DNA of 64,000 nt from Flavobacterium gawalongense (lineage in GTDB: Bacteria > Bacteroidota > Bacteroidia > Flavobacteriales > Flavobacteriaceae), in assembly GCF_007097265.1 (NCBI RefSeq), contig NZ_VJZP01000002.1, forward strand, positions 62,001 to 126,000, given 5' to 3'. The number at the start of each line of letters is the position of its first letter. Positions within the stretch are counted from its first letter, which is position 1. The notes under the pieces are model-generated. The model did not search any database, was not told the DNA's origin, and saw nothing but the letters and a program-made list of their open reading frames with translations. Both the position numbers and the translations under genes were made by a program. Positions 46,034 through 54,089 of the stretch are shown piece after piece.

Positions 46034-47578
46034 TTAGTTATTTAATTCTTTGTCTACTCCGTGCATTAATTTTTTGATTACTGGCGAAAGTGCTAAAAGA
46101 ACAATTCCAAAACCAAGTCCAGTATAAAATAGATATTCAAAAAGTGTTAAGTAACTCTGTTTTGCTAAATTCAAATCAGGTGCTGTACCATTTGAAGTAT
46201 CAACAGAAGCAATATTAGCTAAAATTGAAGCTATAAATTCAGAACTGGCTGTTGCTAAAAACCAAACTCCCATCATGAACCCAACGATTTTTACCGGAGA
46301 CAACTTTGTAACGGCAGAAAGCCCAACAGGTGACAGGCATAATTCCCCACAAGTATGTAAAAAGTAGGTAAGAATTAACCAAATCATAGCTACTTTTCCT
46401 AATCCTGATAAATTAATCCCTAAAACTAAAGAACCAAAACCTAAACCTACAAGCAACAATGCCATTGAAAATTTTACGGCTGTATTTGGATTAAATTTGC
46501 CTAGTTGCACCCATAGCCAAGCAAAAACTGGGGCTAATAAAATAATAAACAATGCATTGAAGCTTAGAAATTGTCCCGCAGATATTGTGTACCCGAAGAT
46601 AGTTCTATCTAAAATTCTGTCAGCGAATAAATTTAATGATGTATAAGCTTGTTCAAATAATGCCCAAAAAATAACTGTAAAAACAATTAAAATCGTTAAA
46701 GCTATTAATTGCTCTCTTGCTTTTTTGTCTAATTGAGTGATACTGTAATAGATGATATAAACAAACGAAACAGCACCAGCAATCATCAAAGAATAGGAAA
46801 CCACTTCATGACGTTGTACCATTTGCCAAAAAATCAAAGCAGATGAAACACTAATTATGTATATTAACCATTCGTTTTTAAAACCAAAAGATTTTTTTTC
46901 CAAGAGTTCCGGCACTTTTGATTCTCCTTTTCCCATCAACAATTTTCTTCCAGAGATAAAAGTCAATAATCCAAAAAACATTCCTACACCAGCTGCTCCA
47001 AATCCATAGCTCCAACCGTAAGTTTCTCCAAGCCAAACACAAATTATAGTAGCTAAAAAAGATCCTAAGTTAATCCCCATATAAAATAATGTGAACCCAG
47101 AATCTCTTCTTTTATCCCCTACTTGATACAATTCACCAACTAATGAAGAAATATTAGCTTTAAGAAAACCGACTCCTACAATTATTAATGATAAAGAAAA
47201 ATAAAATATTTGTAATGCTACATCGTCTCTTGTAATTTCTCCTGTAACCGATTGTGTCGCGGCATTTCCTTCATAAGCCATTCCTAAATGACCAAGAACA
47301 AGCATTATTCCACCAAAGACTATTGCTTTTCTAAAACCTAAATATCGGTCTGCAATAAAACCACCTATAACTGGCACAGCATATACCAGGGCTGCATAAC
47401 TTCCTATTAATAAATTCCCACTGGTATCAGAAAAAAGATGGTATCTTGTCAGATAGAAAATCAATAGCGCTTTCATTCCATAAAACGAAAAGCGTTCCCA
47501 CATTTCCGTAAAAAATAATATAAAAAGTGCCCTTGGATGTCCGAAAAAATCTTTTTTATTCGATGAGTCGTTTGTCAT
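46034..47578 (-). CDS. POT-family peptide transporter (second of the pair)
   Basis: 514 residues, twelve to fourteen helices. Same motifs as the neighbour: FFTEMWERFSFYGMKALLIF, GGFIADRYLGFR, FTLFYMGINLGSF and ELCLSPVGLSAVTKLSP; both end in PVIKKLMHGV. The two arose by an old tandem duplication. The S9 peptidase upstream supplies dipeptides, so this is a peptide-use cluster. Confidence 0.95.
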   Translation of the reverse strand: MTNDSSNKKDFFGHPRALFILFFTEMWERFSFYGMKALLIFYLTRYHLFSDTSGNLLIGSYAALVYAVPVIGGFIADRYLGFRKAIVFGGIMLVLGHLGMAYEGNAATQSVTGEITRDDVALQIFYFSLSLIIVGVGFLKANISSLVGELYQVGDKRRDSGFTLFYMGINLGSFLATIICVWLGETYGWSYGFGAAGVGMFFGLLTFISGRKLLMGKGESKVPELLEKKSFGFKNEWLIYIISVSSALIFWQMVQRHEVVSYSLMIAGAVSFVYIIYYSITQLDKKAREQLIALTILIVFTVIFWALFEQAYTSLNLFADRILDRTIFGYTISAGQFLSFNALFIILLAPVFAWLWVQLGKFNPNTAVKFSMALLLVGLGFGSLVLGINLSGLGKVAMIWLILTYFLHTCGELCLSPVGLSAVTKLSPVKIVGFMMGVWFLATASSEFIASILANIASVDTSNGTAPDLNLAKQSYLTLFEYLFYTGLGFGIVLLALSPVIKKLMHGVDKELNN

Positions 47579-47587
47579 AAAGTGGTG

Positions 47588-47684
47588 TTATAAATTTTCT
47601 TTGATAAAGTTAGTCATTTTAGCATACAATTGAATTCTGGTTTTTATTCTGATAGATTTGAGAATCAAATTGTTTCTTTGCTTG
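47588..47684 (-). pseudogene. Leftover 3' end of a second S9 peptidase copy
   Basis: Bases 47590-47640 repeat 47700-47750 of the intact S9 peptidase gene (about 90% identical by eye). On the minus strand they still read RIQLYAKMTNFIKENL and stop at 47588, the expected family end. A 23-base deletion relative to the intact copy removes the codons around the catalytic His (DHSIRGG) and shifts the frame; similarity resumes at GAATCAAATTGTTT (47662-47675) and stops near 47684. The rest of the copy is gone. Confidence 0.8.
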
Positions 47685-49866
47685 GAGAATTGCTATCCCC
47701 TAAATTTTCTTTAATAAAATTCGTCATTTTAGTATACAATTGAATTCTGGTATTTCCACCTCTAATACTGTGATCTTTATCGGGATAAATCTGCGAATCA
47801 AATTGTTTATTGGCTTGAATCAAGGCTTCCATCATTTGCATCGAATTCTGCACATGCACATTATCATCTCCGGAACCGTGAATCAAAAGAAATTTTCCTT
47901 TCAGTTTATCCACGTGGTTTATTGGTGAATTCTCATCATAACCCCTTGGATTTTCCTGAGGTGTTTGCATGTATCTTTCCGTATAAATGCTATCGTAGAA
48001 TCTCCAATTCGTTACCGGAGCAACAGCAATGGCCATTTTGAAAACATCGTTTCCTTTCAAAATACAATTTGAAGCCATAAATCCTCCAAAACTCCATCCC
48101 CAAATTCCAATTCTTGCTTTATCTACAAATGCATAATTCCCAATGACCTTAGCTGCATCAATTTGATCTTCCATTTCATATTTTCCTAATTCTTTTTGAG
48201 TGCATTTTTTAAAATCTGCACCTTTATAACCAGTTCCACGTCCGTCAACACAAGCTACGATGTATCCTTGTTGCGCTAACATCATAAACCAATACTCATT
48301 AGAACTACCCCATTGATTTACTGCCTGTTGTGATCCAGGTCCTGAATATTGAACCATAAAAACAGGATATTTTTTTGAAGCATCAAAATCTTTTGGTTTC
48401 ATGATCCAAGCATTTAGTTCATTCCCTTTTTCCGTTTTTAAAACAAAGAATTCTTTAGCGGGTAAGTTATATGCTTTTAATTTTGAAGCTAACGCTTCGT
48501 TATTCTCGATAACCTTTACCTGTTTTCCTGTTTTAGCATCATTCAATGTATAAGTAGTAGGTTGCAATGCGCTTGAAAACGTGTTAATATAGTATTGAAA
48601 ATTTGGACTAAAAGTAGCTGCACTTGTCCCTACATTTTTAGACAATCGCACTTTGTTTTTTCCGTCAAGACCTATTCTATAAACATCTCTATTAATCGAT
48701 CCATTCTCTACTGATTGGTAAAAAACAGTATTCGTTTTCTCATCAAAACCATTGTAATTGGTTACTTCCCATTTGCCCTTGGTCACTTGATTTTTCAATT
48801 TCCCCATTTTGTTATACACATAAATATGGTTAAAACCGTCTTTCTCGCTAGTCCAAATAAAACTATTGTCTTTCAAAAAAGTCAAATTATCAGTCACATC
48901 TACATAGGCTTTGTCTTTTTCATTCAACACCACTTTTGTTGCCCCTGAATTTCCATCGATAAATAATAAATCTAAATTATCTTGATGACGATTCAATACC
49001 TGCGCAGATAAAACATTGACATCGTTCGTCCATTTCATTCGGGCAATGTAAAAATCATTGTAGTTCCCCAGATTTATGTTTTTAGTTGCATTGGTATTGG
49101 CATCATAAATATGTAGAGAAACTGCAGCATTCTTTTCACCTGCTTTTGGATATTTGAAGGTTTGAATTGTAGGATATAAATCCTTTCCAAACATAGACAT
49201 GGAAAATTCTGGAACCTGACTTTCGTCAAAACGAATATAGGCCACTTTTTTACTGTCGGCACTCCAGTCGAATGCTCTTACAAAAGCAAATTCTTCTTCA
49301 TAAACCCAATCTGTAATTCCATTGATGATGTTATTTTTCTTACCGTCAGTAGTAATAGGAGTCGATTTGTTTGAAGCCAAATCATATATATAAAGATTAT
49401 TCTCTCTGGCGTATACTATCTTTTTCCCATCTGGAGAAAAGGTAGGCTCCTGAACCTGAAAATCGAACAACTTAGTTAATTGTTTCGTTCCAATATTGTA
49501 CAAATAATAATCTGCAGTAAAAGAATGACGGAAAATCTTATTGGTATTACAAGCTAACAAAATCATTTTTTCAGAAGCGTCAAACGTATAGCTATCAATC
49601 ACAGGTAATTCCTTATGATCTTTTGTATCGATTAAAACCGCAATTTTTTTCAACGTTGCAAAATCATACAAATCAATTTGTGCACTTCTTGAAGTCTGGT
49701 CAGAATTCAATACAGTGTATTGATTGGTATTTTCCATGGACTGTAATTCATCCATTCCTTTAGCAGTAAAAGCACCATTAAAGATTTTATCAATTGTGAT
49801 TTTTTGTTGACCAAAAACAGTAAAACACAAGAATAAAAGTAAGGCTGTAATTTTGTTCGAATTCAT
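47665..49866 (-). CDS. Dipeptidyl peptidase IV-type S9 peptidase
   Basis: Secreted serine peptidase that releases N-terminal dipeptides (often Xaa-Pro). 733 residues: signal peptide (1-19, FTVFGQ), an eight-blade DPP-IV beta-propeller (about 35-490, with the KVSGVIDWVYEEEF-like NGITDWVYEEEF Glu pair), and an alpha/beta hydrolase with GIWGWSFGGFMASN (Ser), SGDDNVHVQNSM (Asp) and YPDKDHSIRGGN (His). The end is unusual: after TNFIKENL, where the relic copy stops, this frame runs on for 11 residues (GDSNSPSKETI) into the relic. Confidence 0.94.
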   Translation of the reverse strand: MNSNKITALLLFLCFTVFGQQKITIDKIFNGAFTAKGMDELQSMENTNQYTVLNSDQTSRSAQIDLYDFATLKKIAVLIDTKDHKELPVIDSYTFDASEKMILLACNTNKIFRHSFTADYYLYNIGTKQLTKLFDFQVQEPTFSPDGKKIVYARENNLYIYDLASNKSTPITTDGKKNNIINGITDWVYEEEFAFVRAFDWSADSKKVAYIRFDESQVPEFSMSMFGKDLYPTIQTFKYPKAGEKNAAVSLHIYDANTNATKNINLGNYNDFYIARMKWTNDVNVLSAQVLNRHQDNLDLLFIDGNSGATKVVLNEKDKAYVDVTDNLTFLKDNSFIWTSEKDGFNHIYVYNKMGKLKNQVTKGKWEVTNYNGFDEKTNTVFYQSVENGSINRDVYRIGLDGKNKVRLSKNVGTSAATFSPNFQYYINTFSSALQPTTYTLNDAKTGKQVKVIENNEALASKLKAYNLPAKEFFVLKTEKGNELNAWIMKPKDFDASKKYPVFMVQYSGPGSQQAVNQWGSSNEYWFMMLAQQGYIVACVDGRGTGYKGADFKKCTQKELGKYEMEDQIDAAKVIGNYAFVDKARIGIWGWSFGGFMASNCILKGNDVFKMAIAVAPVTNWRFYDSIYTERYMQTPQENPRGYDENSPINHVDKLKGKFLLIHGSGDDNVHVQNSMQMMEALIQANKQFDSQIYPDKDHSIRGGNTRIQLYTKMTNFIKENLGDSNSPSKETI

Positions 49867-50100
49867 ATATAGATACTATTAAATTTTGGAAATATGTTAT
49901 ACGCCATGAGGCGTTATTTTCATTCGATATTGTTATTTTTAATCATGGCTATTTCATGATATTGATTTAAATATAAAAACCGTCAATTTTAGTGAAAAAT
50001 TTACAATAATTTCACATTTGATGTGTTAAATGTTAAAAACAATATTAAACACACCCATTTATTGAGGATAATATGATAGTAAACAAAACGGCTAAAAGCG

Positions 50101-50108
50101 TATCTTTG
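50101..50108 (+). promoter_or_regulatory. Putative -7 element before HMG-CoA reductase
   Basis: TATCTTTG matches TAnnTTTG, 28 bases before the ATG at 50137. The 230-base divergent gap also serves the S9 peptidase; no second clear box was found. Confidence 0.5.
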
Positions 50109-50136
50109 CCAGTATACATACTATAATCTATTGAGA

Positions 50137-51453
50137 ATGAATAACGCCGTAGCCGGATTTTCTAAATTATCCAAAGAAGAAAAAATAAATTGGATTGCCA
50201 AAGAATACTTTTCAAATCCCTCTGAAGCAATAGCATTACTTAAAAACTATTGGAATACAGATGAAAAAATACAGAAATTACACGATGAATTCATAGAAAA
50301 CACGATAACCAACTTCTACATTCCGCTTGGAGTTGCTCCAAATTTTCTAATTAATAACAAATACAGTGCCATTCCAATGGCTATTGAAGAAAGTTCCGTG
50401 GTTGCCGCTGCCTCAAAAACAGCTAAATTTTGGTCCACTCGAGGTGGGTTTAAAGCCACTGTTATCAACACGGAAAAAATTGGCCAGGTTCATTTTATTT
50501 ACAAGGGCGACATTTCAAAACTGGAATTATTCTTTATTCAAACCAAAGCAAAGTTTTTTTCAGAAACAGAATCCATTACAAAAAACATGCAAAAACGGGG
50601 CGGTGGAATTCTCGATATTGTCCTGAAAGACAAAACTAATTTATTGCCCAATTACTTTCAGCTCCATGCAACATTTGAAACCAAAGACAGCATGGGCGCA
50701 AATTTCATCAATTCGTGTTTAGAGCAATTTGCCAAAACATTAAGAGAAGAAGCATTGGTATACGAATTATTCTCTGTAACAGAGAAAAACATCCAAATAG
50801 TAATGAGCATTCTCTCGAATTATGTTCCTAATTGTCTCGTAAGAGCTGAGGTTTCGTGCCCTGTTGAAGAATTAAAAGAAAAACACATTCCAAATCCGCA
50901 AGAATTTGCAGAACGGTTCGTTCAAGCAGTTCAGATTGCCGAAGTGGAACCGTATCGCGCCGTAACACACAACAAAGGAATTATGAACGGAATCGATGCC
51001 GTTGTACTGGCTACAGGCAATGATTTTCGTGCGGTAGAAGCTGGCATTCACGCCTATGCTTCAAGGAATGGTCACTATTCCAGCTTATCACATGCCAAAA
51101 TAGAGAACGGTATTTTTACTTTTTGGTTAGAAATTCCTTTGGCATTAGGCACCGTTGGCGGATTGACTTCTTTGCATCCATTAGTAAAATTATCATTAGA
51201 AATGCTTGAAAATCCATCCGCAAAAGAATTAATGCAAGTCGTTGCCGTAGCAGGTTTAGCACAAAATTTTGCCGCTTTGCGCTCCTTGACAACTACTGGG
51301 ATTCAGGAAGGACATATGAAAATGCATTTAAACAATATCATCAATCAGTTTGAAGCCAATGATGATGAACGGATTTTGGTACATAAATATTTCAAGAAAA
51401 ATACTATTTCACATAGTGCAGTTGTTGACTTTATTGAAAATTTAAGAAAATAA
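50137..51453 (+). CDS. Class II hydroxymethylglutaryl-CoA reductase
   Basis: Cytosolic enzyme of the mevalonate route to isoprenoids. 438 residues from ATG 50137 (a TTG two codons earlier is possible). Seen: the Lys/Glu region IPMAIEESSVVAAASKTAKF, STRGGFKATV, the HMG-CoA loop DSMGANFINSCLEQ, TGNDFRAVEAGIHAYASRNG (about 290-309), and a C-terminal flap region. Sequence is of the degradative-named class II, but in Flavobacteria it serves synthesis. A GHMP kinase follows after repeat copy E. Confidence 0.93.
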   Translation: MNNAVAGFSKLSKEEKINWIAKEYFSNPSEAIALLKNYWNTDEKIQKLHDEFIENTITNFYIPLGVAPNFLINNKYSAIPMAIEESSVVAAASKTAKFWSTRGGFKATVINTEKIGQVHFIYKGDISKLELFFIQTKAKFFSETESITKNMQKRGGGILDIVLKDKTNLLPNYFQLHATFETKDSMGANFINSCLEQFAKTLREEALVYELFSVTEKNIQIVMSILSNYVPNCLVRAEVSCPVEELKEKHIPNPQEFAERFVQAVQIAEVEPYRAVTHNKGIMNGIDAVVLATGNDFRAVEAGIHAYASRNGHYSSLSHAKIENGIFTFWLEIPLALGTVGGLTSLHPLVKLSLEMLENPSAKELMQVVAVAGLAQNFAALRSLTTTGIQEGHMKMHLNNIINQFEANDDERILVHKYFKKNTISHSAVVDFIENLRK

Positions 51454-51481
51454 TATAGTGCAACCCGGAACGCAGTCGAAG

Positions 51482-51654
51482 GGAGAAACTATTCCCGCTA
51501 TACGTTGCAAATGAAATTCACTGAACTCAAATTAAAATAAAAGTATAGTGAAGTAATCATTTTTTCGGTAAAAACCTTAAAAAGGGATTTCCACTTCAAA
51601 CGAAGTTCACTGAACTCCGATTAAAATAGAAATTAAGTGAAGTAATCGGGGCTA
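51482..51654 (+). repeat. Dispersed repeat family, copy E, with a tandem duplication
   Basis: Begins GGAGAAACTATTCCCGCTA and ends TCGGGGCTA. Inside, a unit of about 46 bases is present twice (51513-51558 and 51602-51647), each carrying TTCACT near its start and AGTGAA near its end, so each can fold. It fills the gap between the HMG-CoA reductase and kinase genes. No reading frame seen. Confidence 0.65.
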
Positions 51655-51664
51655 AAAAAAATAC

Positions 51665-52582
51665 ATGAAACAAACATTTTACAGTAACGGAAAACTTTTA
51701 ATTACAGGAGAATATCTTGTTTTAGATGGTGCAAAAGCTTTTGCATTACCAACAAAATTGGGACAAAACCTGATCATAGAAAAAGGAACCAAAAAAGAAA
51801 TCATTTGGAAAAGCTACGATGCCGACAAAAGCATTTGGTTTGAAGATAGCATTTCATTTTCGGATATTTTAAATGAAAGAAATTCAGAGAGCGAATCAGT
51901 TAAATCTACACTTATAGCTATTTTACACGAAGCTTTTATATTAAATCCTGATTTCATTACTCTTTCCGAAGGATACGCAATCACCACTGAACTTGGATTT
52001 CCTAAAAGCTGGGGTTTAGGCACCTCGTCGACTTTGATAAACAACATTGCACAGTGGTTACAAATCGACGCCTTTACGCTGCTTAAAAACAGTTTTGGAG
52101 GAAGCGGTTATGATATTGCTTGCGCTCAAAATGATACTCCTATTTTATATCATTTAGAACAAGGAAAACCTATTGTTGAAAAAGTAATCTTCAACCCAAT
52201 GTTTACAGAAAACATCTATTTTGTATATCTCAATAAAAAGCAAAGCAGCAAGAATGCAATCGCTTCGTACAACATCAATAAAAAAAATAATCTGGCCAGA
52301 ACCATTGTTTTAAATGACAAAACAACTTTTGAAGTTTTAAAAGCAACTACCCTTAAATCATTTGCTTTAGCGATTGAAAAACACGAAGCTGAAATGAGTA
52401 TTATTCTGGAAATGCAAACCGTTAAAGAATCTTTATTTCCAGATTTTAATGGTGTTGTCAAAAGCCTTGGCGCTTGGGGAGGCGATTTTGTTATGGCAAT
52501 TGCCTCTGAAAATCCAAATAAATATTTTGCTTCAAAAGGATTTGGAACAATTATTCCTTATGGCGAAATAATTTTATCTTAA
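51665..52582 (+). CDS. GHMP kinase of the mevalonate pathway type
   Basis: 305 residues. GHMP fold: LLITGEYLVLDGAKAFALPT near the N-terminus, the ATP loop PKSWGLGTSSTLINNIAQW (about 112-130), and SFGGSGYDIACAQNDTPILY, the GYDIA-type motif. Flavobacterial relatives are annotated as mevalonate or phosphomevalonate kinase-like (GYDIA family). The neighbouring HMG-CoA reductase supports a step in mevalonate use, but which one is not clear from sequence. Confidence 0.85.
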   Translation: MKQTFYSNGKLLITGEYLVLDGAKAFALPTKLGQNLIIEKGTKKEIIWKSYDADKSIWFEDSISFSDILNERNSESESVKSTLIAILHEAFILNPDFITLSEGYAITTELGFPKSWGLGTSSTLINNIAQWLQIDAFTLLKNSFGGSGYDIACAQNDTPILYHLEQGKPIVEKVIFNPMFTENIYFVYLNKKQSSKNAIASYNINKKNNLARTIVLNDKTTFEVLKATTLKSFALAIEKHEAEMSIILEMQTVKESLFPDFNGVVKSLGAWGGDFVMAIASENPNKYFASKGFGTIIPYGEIILS

Positions 52583-52645
52583 TTCTACAATTAGATTTTT
52601 ATCTTAAATTCTGCTAAAGCTTCAAACAAAAACTGTACTAAAAAT

Positions 52646-52682
52646 AAAATCCCGATACATTCTGAATGTATCGGGATTTTTT
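52646..52682. terminator. Terminator after the GHMP kinase
   Basis: AAAATCCCGATACATTC / TGAATGTATCGGGATTTT, a perfect long stem with A and T flanks. Its core (AAATCCCGA / TCGGGATTT) and its distance to the adjacent 85-base repeat match those of the terminator at 62800, so it was probably the terminator of an ancestral isomerase gene too. Confidence 0.85.
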
Positions 52683-52685
52683 CTA

Positions 52686-52770
52686 TTTAATTAAGTTCGA
52701 ATCTAGTAATTGAATTGTTTTCTGTTGTCTTCAATTTTAGCATTCCCTTTCAATGCAGGAATAACCCGAT
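52686..52770 (-). repeat. Left copy of the isomerase 3' end (left boundary of island)
   Basis: 85 bases that match 62827-62911, the end of the peptidyl-prolyl isomerase gene, with about five differences. It includes the coding end (minus-strand VIPALKGNAKIEDNRKQFNY region) and the stop. Beyond 52765-52770 the sequence passes into the RAYT element and no more isomerase sequence follows. It marks the left edge of the 10-kb island. Confidence 0.85.
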
Positions 52771-52831
52771 CGCTCGGATATGCAGTAAACTCGCTCTGTT
52801 TGGATAGCGCAGAATTGCATTCTGTGCCCAC
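52765..52831 (-). repeat. Left inverted end of RAYT element, with REP hairpin
   Basis: On the minus strand: GTGG, then GCACAGAAT TGC.. ATTCTGCGC hairpin (one mismatch), then TATCC, and the outer CGAGCGATCGGG-like block. The GTGG before the stem fits the tetranucleotide recognised by RAYT proteins. Confidence 0.75.
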
Positions 52832-52854
52832 CAACGAGAGCAAACAAAACAATT

Positions 52855-52891
52855 CAAAAAAAGCTACACCGTAAAAAGTTGTAGCTTTTTT
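52855..52891 (+). terminator. Hairpin upstream of the RAYT gene
   Basis: AAAAAAGCTACA ... TGTAGCTTTTTT, 12-bp stem with T run, 19 bases before the transposase ATG. It may shield the transposase from outside transcription, as is known for other insertion elements. Confidence 0.65.
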
Positions 52892-52909
52892 AGTATCTTT
52901 AAAACAAAA

Positions 52910-53464
52910 ATGTCAACAAAATACAAAGCCACAACAACAGACGAAGCTTATTTTATAACTATAACAACAGTAGGTTGGATAGATATTTTTACAAGATTGA
53001 ATCAGAAATACATTATTACAAACGCATTGAAACATTGCCAAGAAAAGAAAGGCTTAGAAATTTATGCCTATTGTTTAATGTCAAGTCATTTGCATTTGTT
53101 GTGCAAAGGCACAAATGGTTTTATTTTGTCTGACATAATGCGAGATTTCAAGAAATTCACATCAAAACAAATTGTAAAAACCATACAAGAAGAACCAGAG
53201 AGTCGAAGAGAATGGCTGCTGGAGTATTTTCAAAAATCTTGCGAACATCTCAAAAAAGACCAAAAATATAAAGTTTGGCAAGGAGGGTATCACGCCGAAA
53301 TTGTTGAAAGCAATTGGTTCATAAAACAAAAAATAAATTACATTCATAATAATCCTGTGAAAGACAAAATTGTAACTCTTCCTGAGGATTATTATTTTAG
53401 CTCAGCAAGAAATTATGCAGGATTAGATTATGAGTTAGAGGTAATTTTGTTAGATTTGTTTTAG
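52910..53464 (+). CDS. REP-associated tyrosine transposase (IS200-like, Y1)
   Basis: 184-residue HUH single-strand transposase of the RAYT group, which moves or maintains REP hairpins. His60 and His62 form the HUH metal site in LMSSHLHLLC; the catalytic Tyr144 is in KINYIHNNPV, followed by the RAYT-typical Asn-Asn-Pro-Val. It starts ITITTVGWIDIFTR, another group mark. Both ends of the unit carry REP-type hairpins. A TATCTTTA box at 52893-52900 may be a weak -7 element. Nothing suggests inactivation. Confidence 0.92.
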   Translation: MSTKYKATTTDEAYFITITTVGWIDIFTRLNQKYIITNALKHCQEKKGLEIYAYCLMSSHLHLLCKGTNGFILSDIMRDFKKFTSKQIVKTIQEEPESRREWLLEYFQKSCEHLKKDQKYKVWQGGYHAEIVESNWFIKQKINYIHNNPVKDKIVTLPEDYYFSSARNYAGLDYELEVILLDLF

Positions 53465-53476
53465 TTGCCAATTGCA

Positions 53477-53542
53477 GTGGGCACGGTTTGCAAAACCGCG
53501 CTATCCGTATCAAGAAATATTTTGCATATACGAGCGATCGGG
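53477..53542 (+). repeat. Right inverted end of RAYT element, with REP hairpin
   Basis: GTGG then GCACGGTTT GC AAACCGCGC, TATCC, and the outer block CGAGCGATCGGG at 53531-53542. The stem bases differ from the left end (CGGTTT here, CAGAAT there) while pairing is kept, so the structure is conserved rather than the sequence. Confidence 0.75.
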
Positions 53543-53547
53543 ATTAG

Positions 53548-53581
53548 AATTATTTGTTGCTAATTTTTCTACTGCAAAAAT
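53548..53581. promoter_or_regulatory. Orphan divergent promoter block (left copy)
   Basis: Bases 53548-53577 match 60712-60742 almost exactly (AATTATTTGTTGCTAATTTT, then TCTACTGCAAA). In the right copy this block holds the minus-strand -7 box of the ATPase gene. Here the equivalent box is TATTTTTG (53581-53574, minus) but the RAYT element lies where the ATPase gene would be. Confidence 0.6.
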
Positions 53582-53632
53582 AGATTTAAGTTTACATAAA
53601 AGCAACTATAAAGTTTATTATATTTCTACATA

Positions 53633-53663
53633 TTGCTATTAGTGTTTATTATTTCTATTTTTG
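53633..53663 (+). promoter_or_regulatory. Promoter of left XRE gene
   Basis: TTG at 53633-53635, 20 bases, TATTTTTG at 53656-53663, then four bases to the ATG. Transcription is expected to start at or next to the ATG, so the mRNA is probably leaderless. Confidence 0.7.
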
Positions 53664-53667
53664 TCTT

Positions 53668-54036
53668 ATGAATTTAGCGGACAACATAAAAGTAATTAGA
53701 GAAAAACAAGGGCTTCTACAAAAAGAAGTCGCCCTACATATCGGCGTGGATAAATCTACTTATAGCAAGATTGAAAAGGGTTTAAGAGAAGTTACCGTTG
53801 CAGAACTGCAAAAACTAACAAAGCTCTTTAATCTTACTGCTGACCAAATTATGAACTACAACGAAAACAGCATTCCTACTGAAGTAGTGATTGAAGATAA
53901 ATCTACTATAGAGCAAATGCAATTGATACAGCAATTAGATGAGGAAGACAAAAGCACCGTCTTTAAAATCATAGACAAAATGCTCACTACCAAAAAATTT
54001 AAAGACTTCTTTAATAAAAATGTAGCGATGTTATAA
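53668..54036 (+). CDS. XRE-family regulator, left copy
   Basis: 122 residues. The helix-turn-helix of the Cro/CI type covers about 7-60 (IKVIREKQGLLQKEVALHIG, then DKSTYSKIEKGLREV). The C-terminal part is acidic and helical and ends KKFKDFFNKNVAML. It is about 80% identical to the regulator at 60832. It is likely to repress its own promoter and the divergent one. It stands between the RAYT element and an immunity/RHS-tip pair. Confidence 0.92.
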   Translation: MNLADNIKVIREKQGLLQKEVALHIGVDKSTYSKIEKGLREVTVAELQKLTKLFNLTADQIMNYNENSIPTEVVIEDKSTIEQMQLIQQLDEEDKSTVFKIIDKMLTTKKFKDFFNKNVAML

Positions 54037-54039
54037 AAC

Positions 54040-54067
54040 AAAAAACCGAGCAATTGCTCGGTTTTTT
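54040..54067. terminator. Terminator after left XRE gene
   Basis: AAAAAACCGAGCAA / TTGCTCGGTTTTTT, a perfect stem starting four bases after the stop. Confidence 0.85.
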
Positions 54068-54089
54068 TATTGCTTATTTTGTCTGCCCT

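Larger units (their letters stand above)
52765..53542 (+). mobile_element. RAYT insertion element with terminal REP hairpins
   Basis: A 778-base unit with inverted ends: 52765-52831 begins CCCGATCGCTCG and the far end (53531-53542) is the complement CGAGCGATCGGG. Further in, GGATAGCGC (52802) pairs with GCGCTATCC (53498-53506), and GTGCCCAC (52824-52831) with GTGGGCAC (53477-53484). It carries one gene, a Y1-type transposase, and looks like a complete RAYT with its own REP ends. Confidence 0.8.

Noticed and set aside
52686..52770. Left isomerase fragment as an independent small gene
   Set aside because: It has no start and simply repeats the coding end of the gene at 62844.
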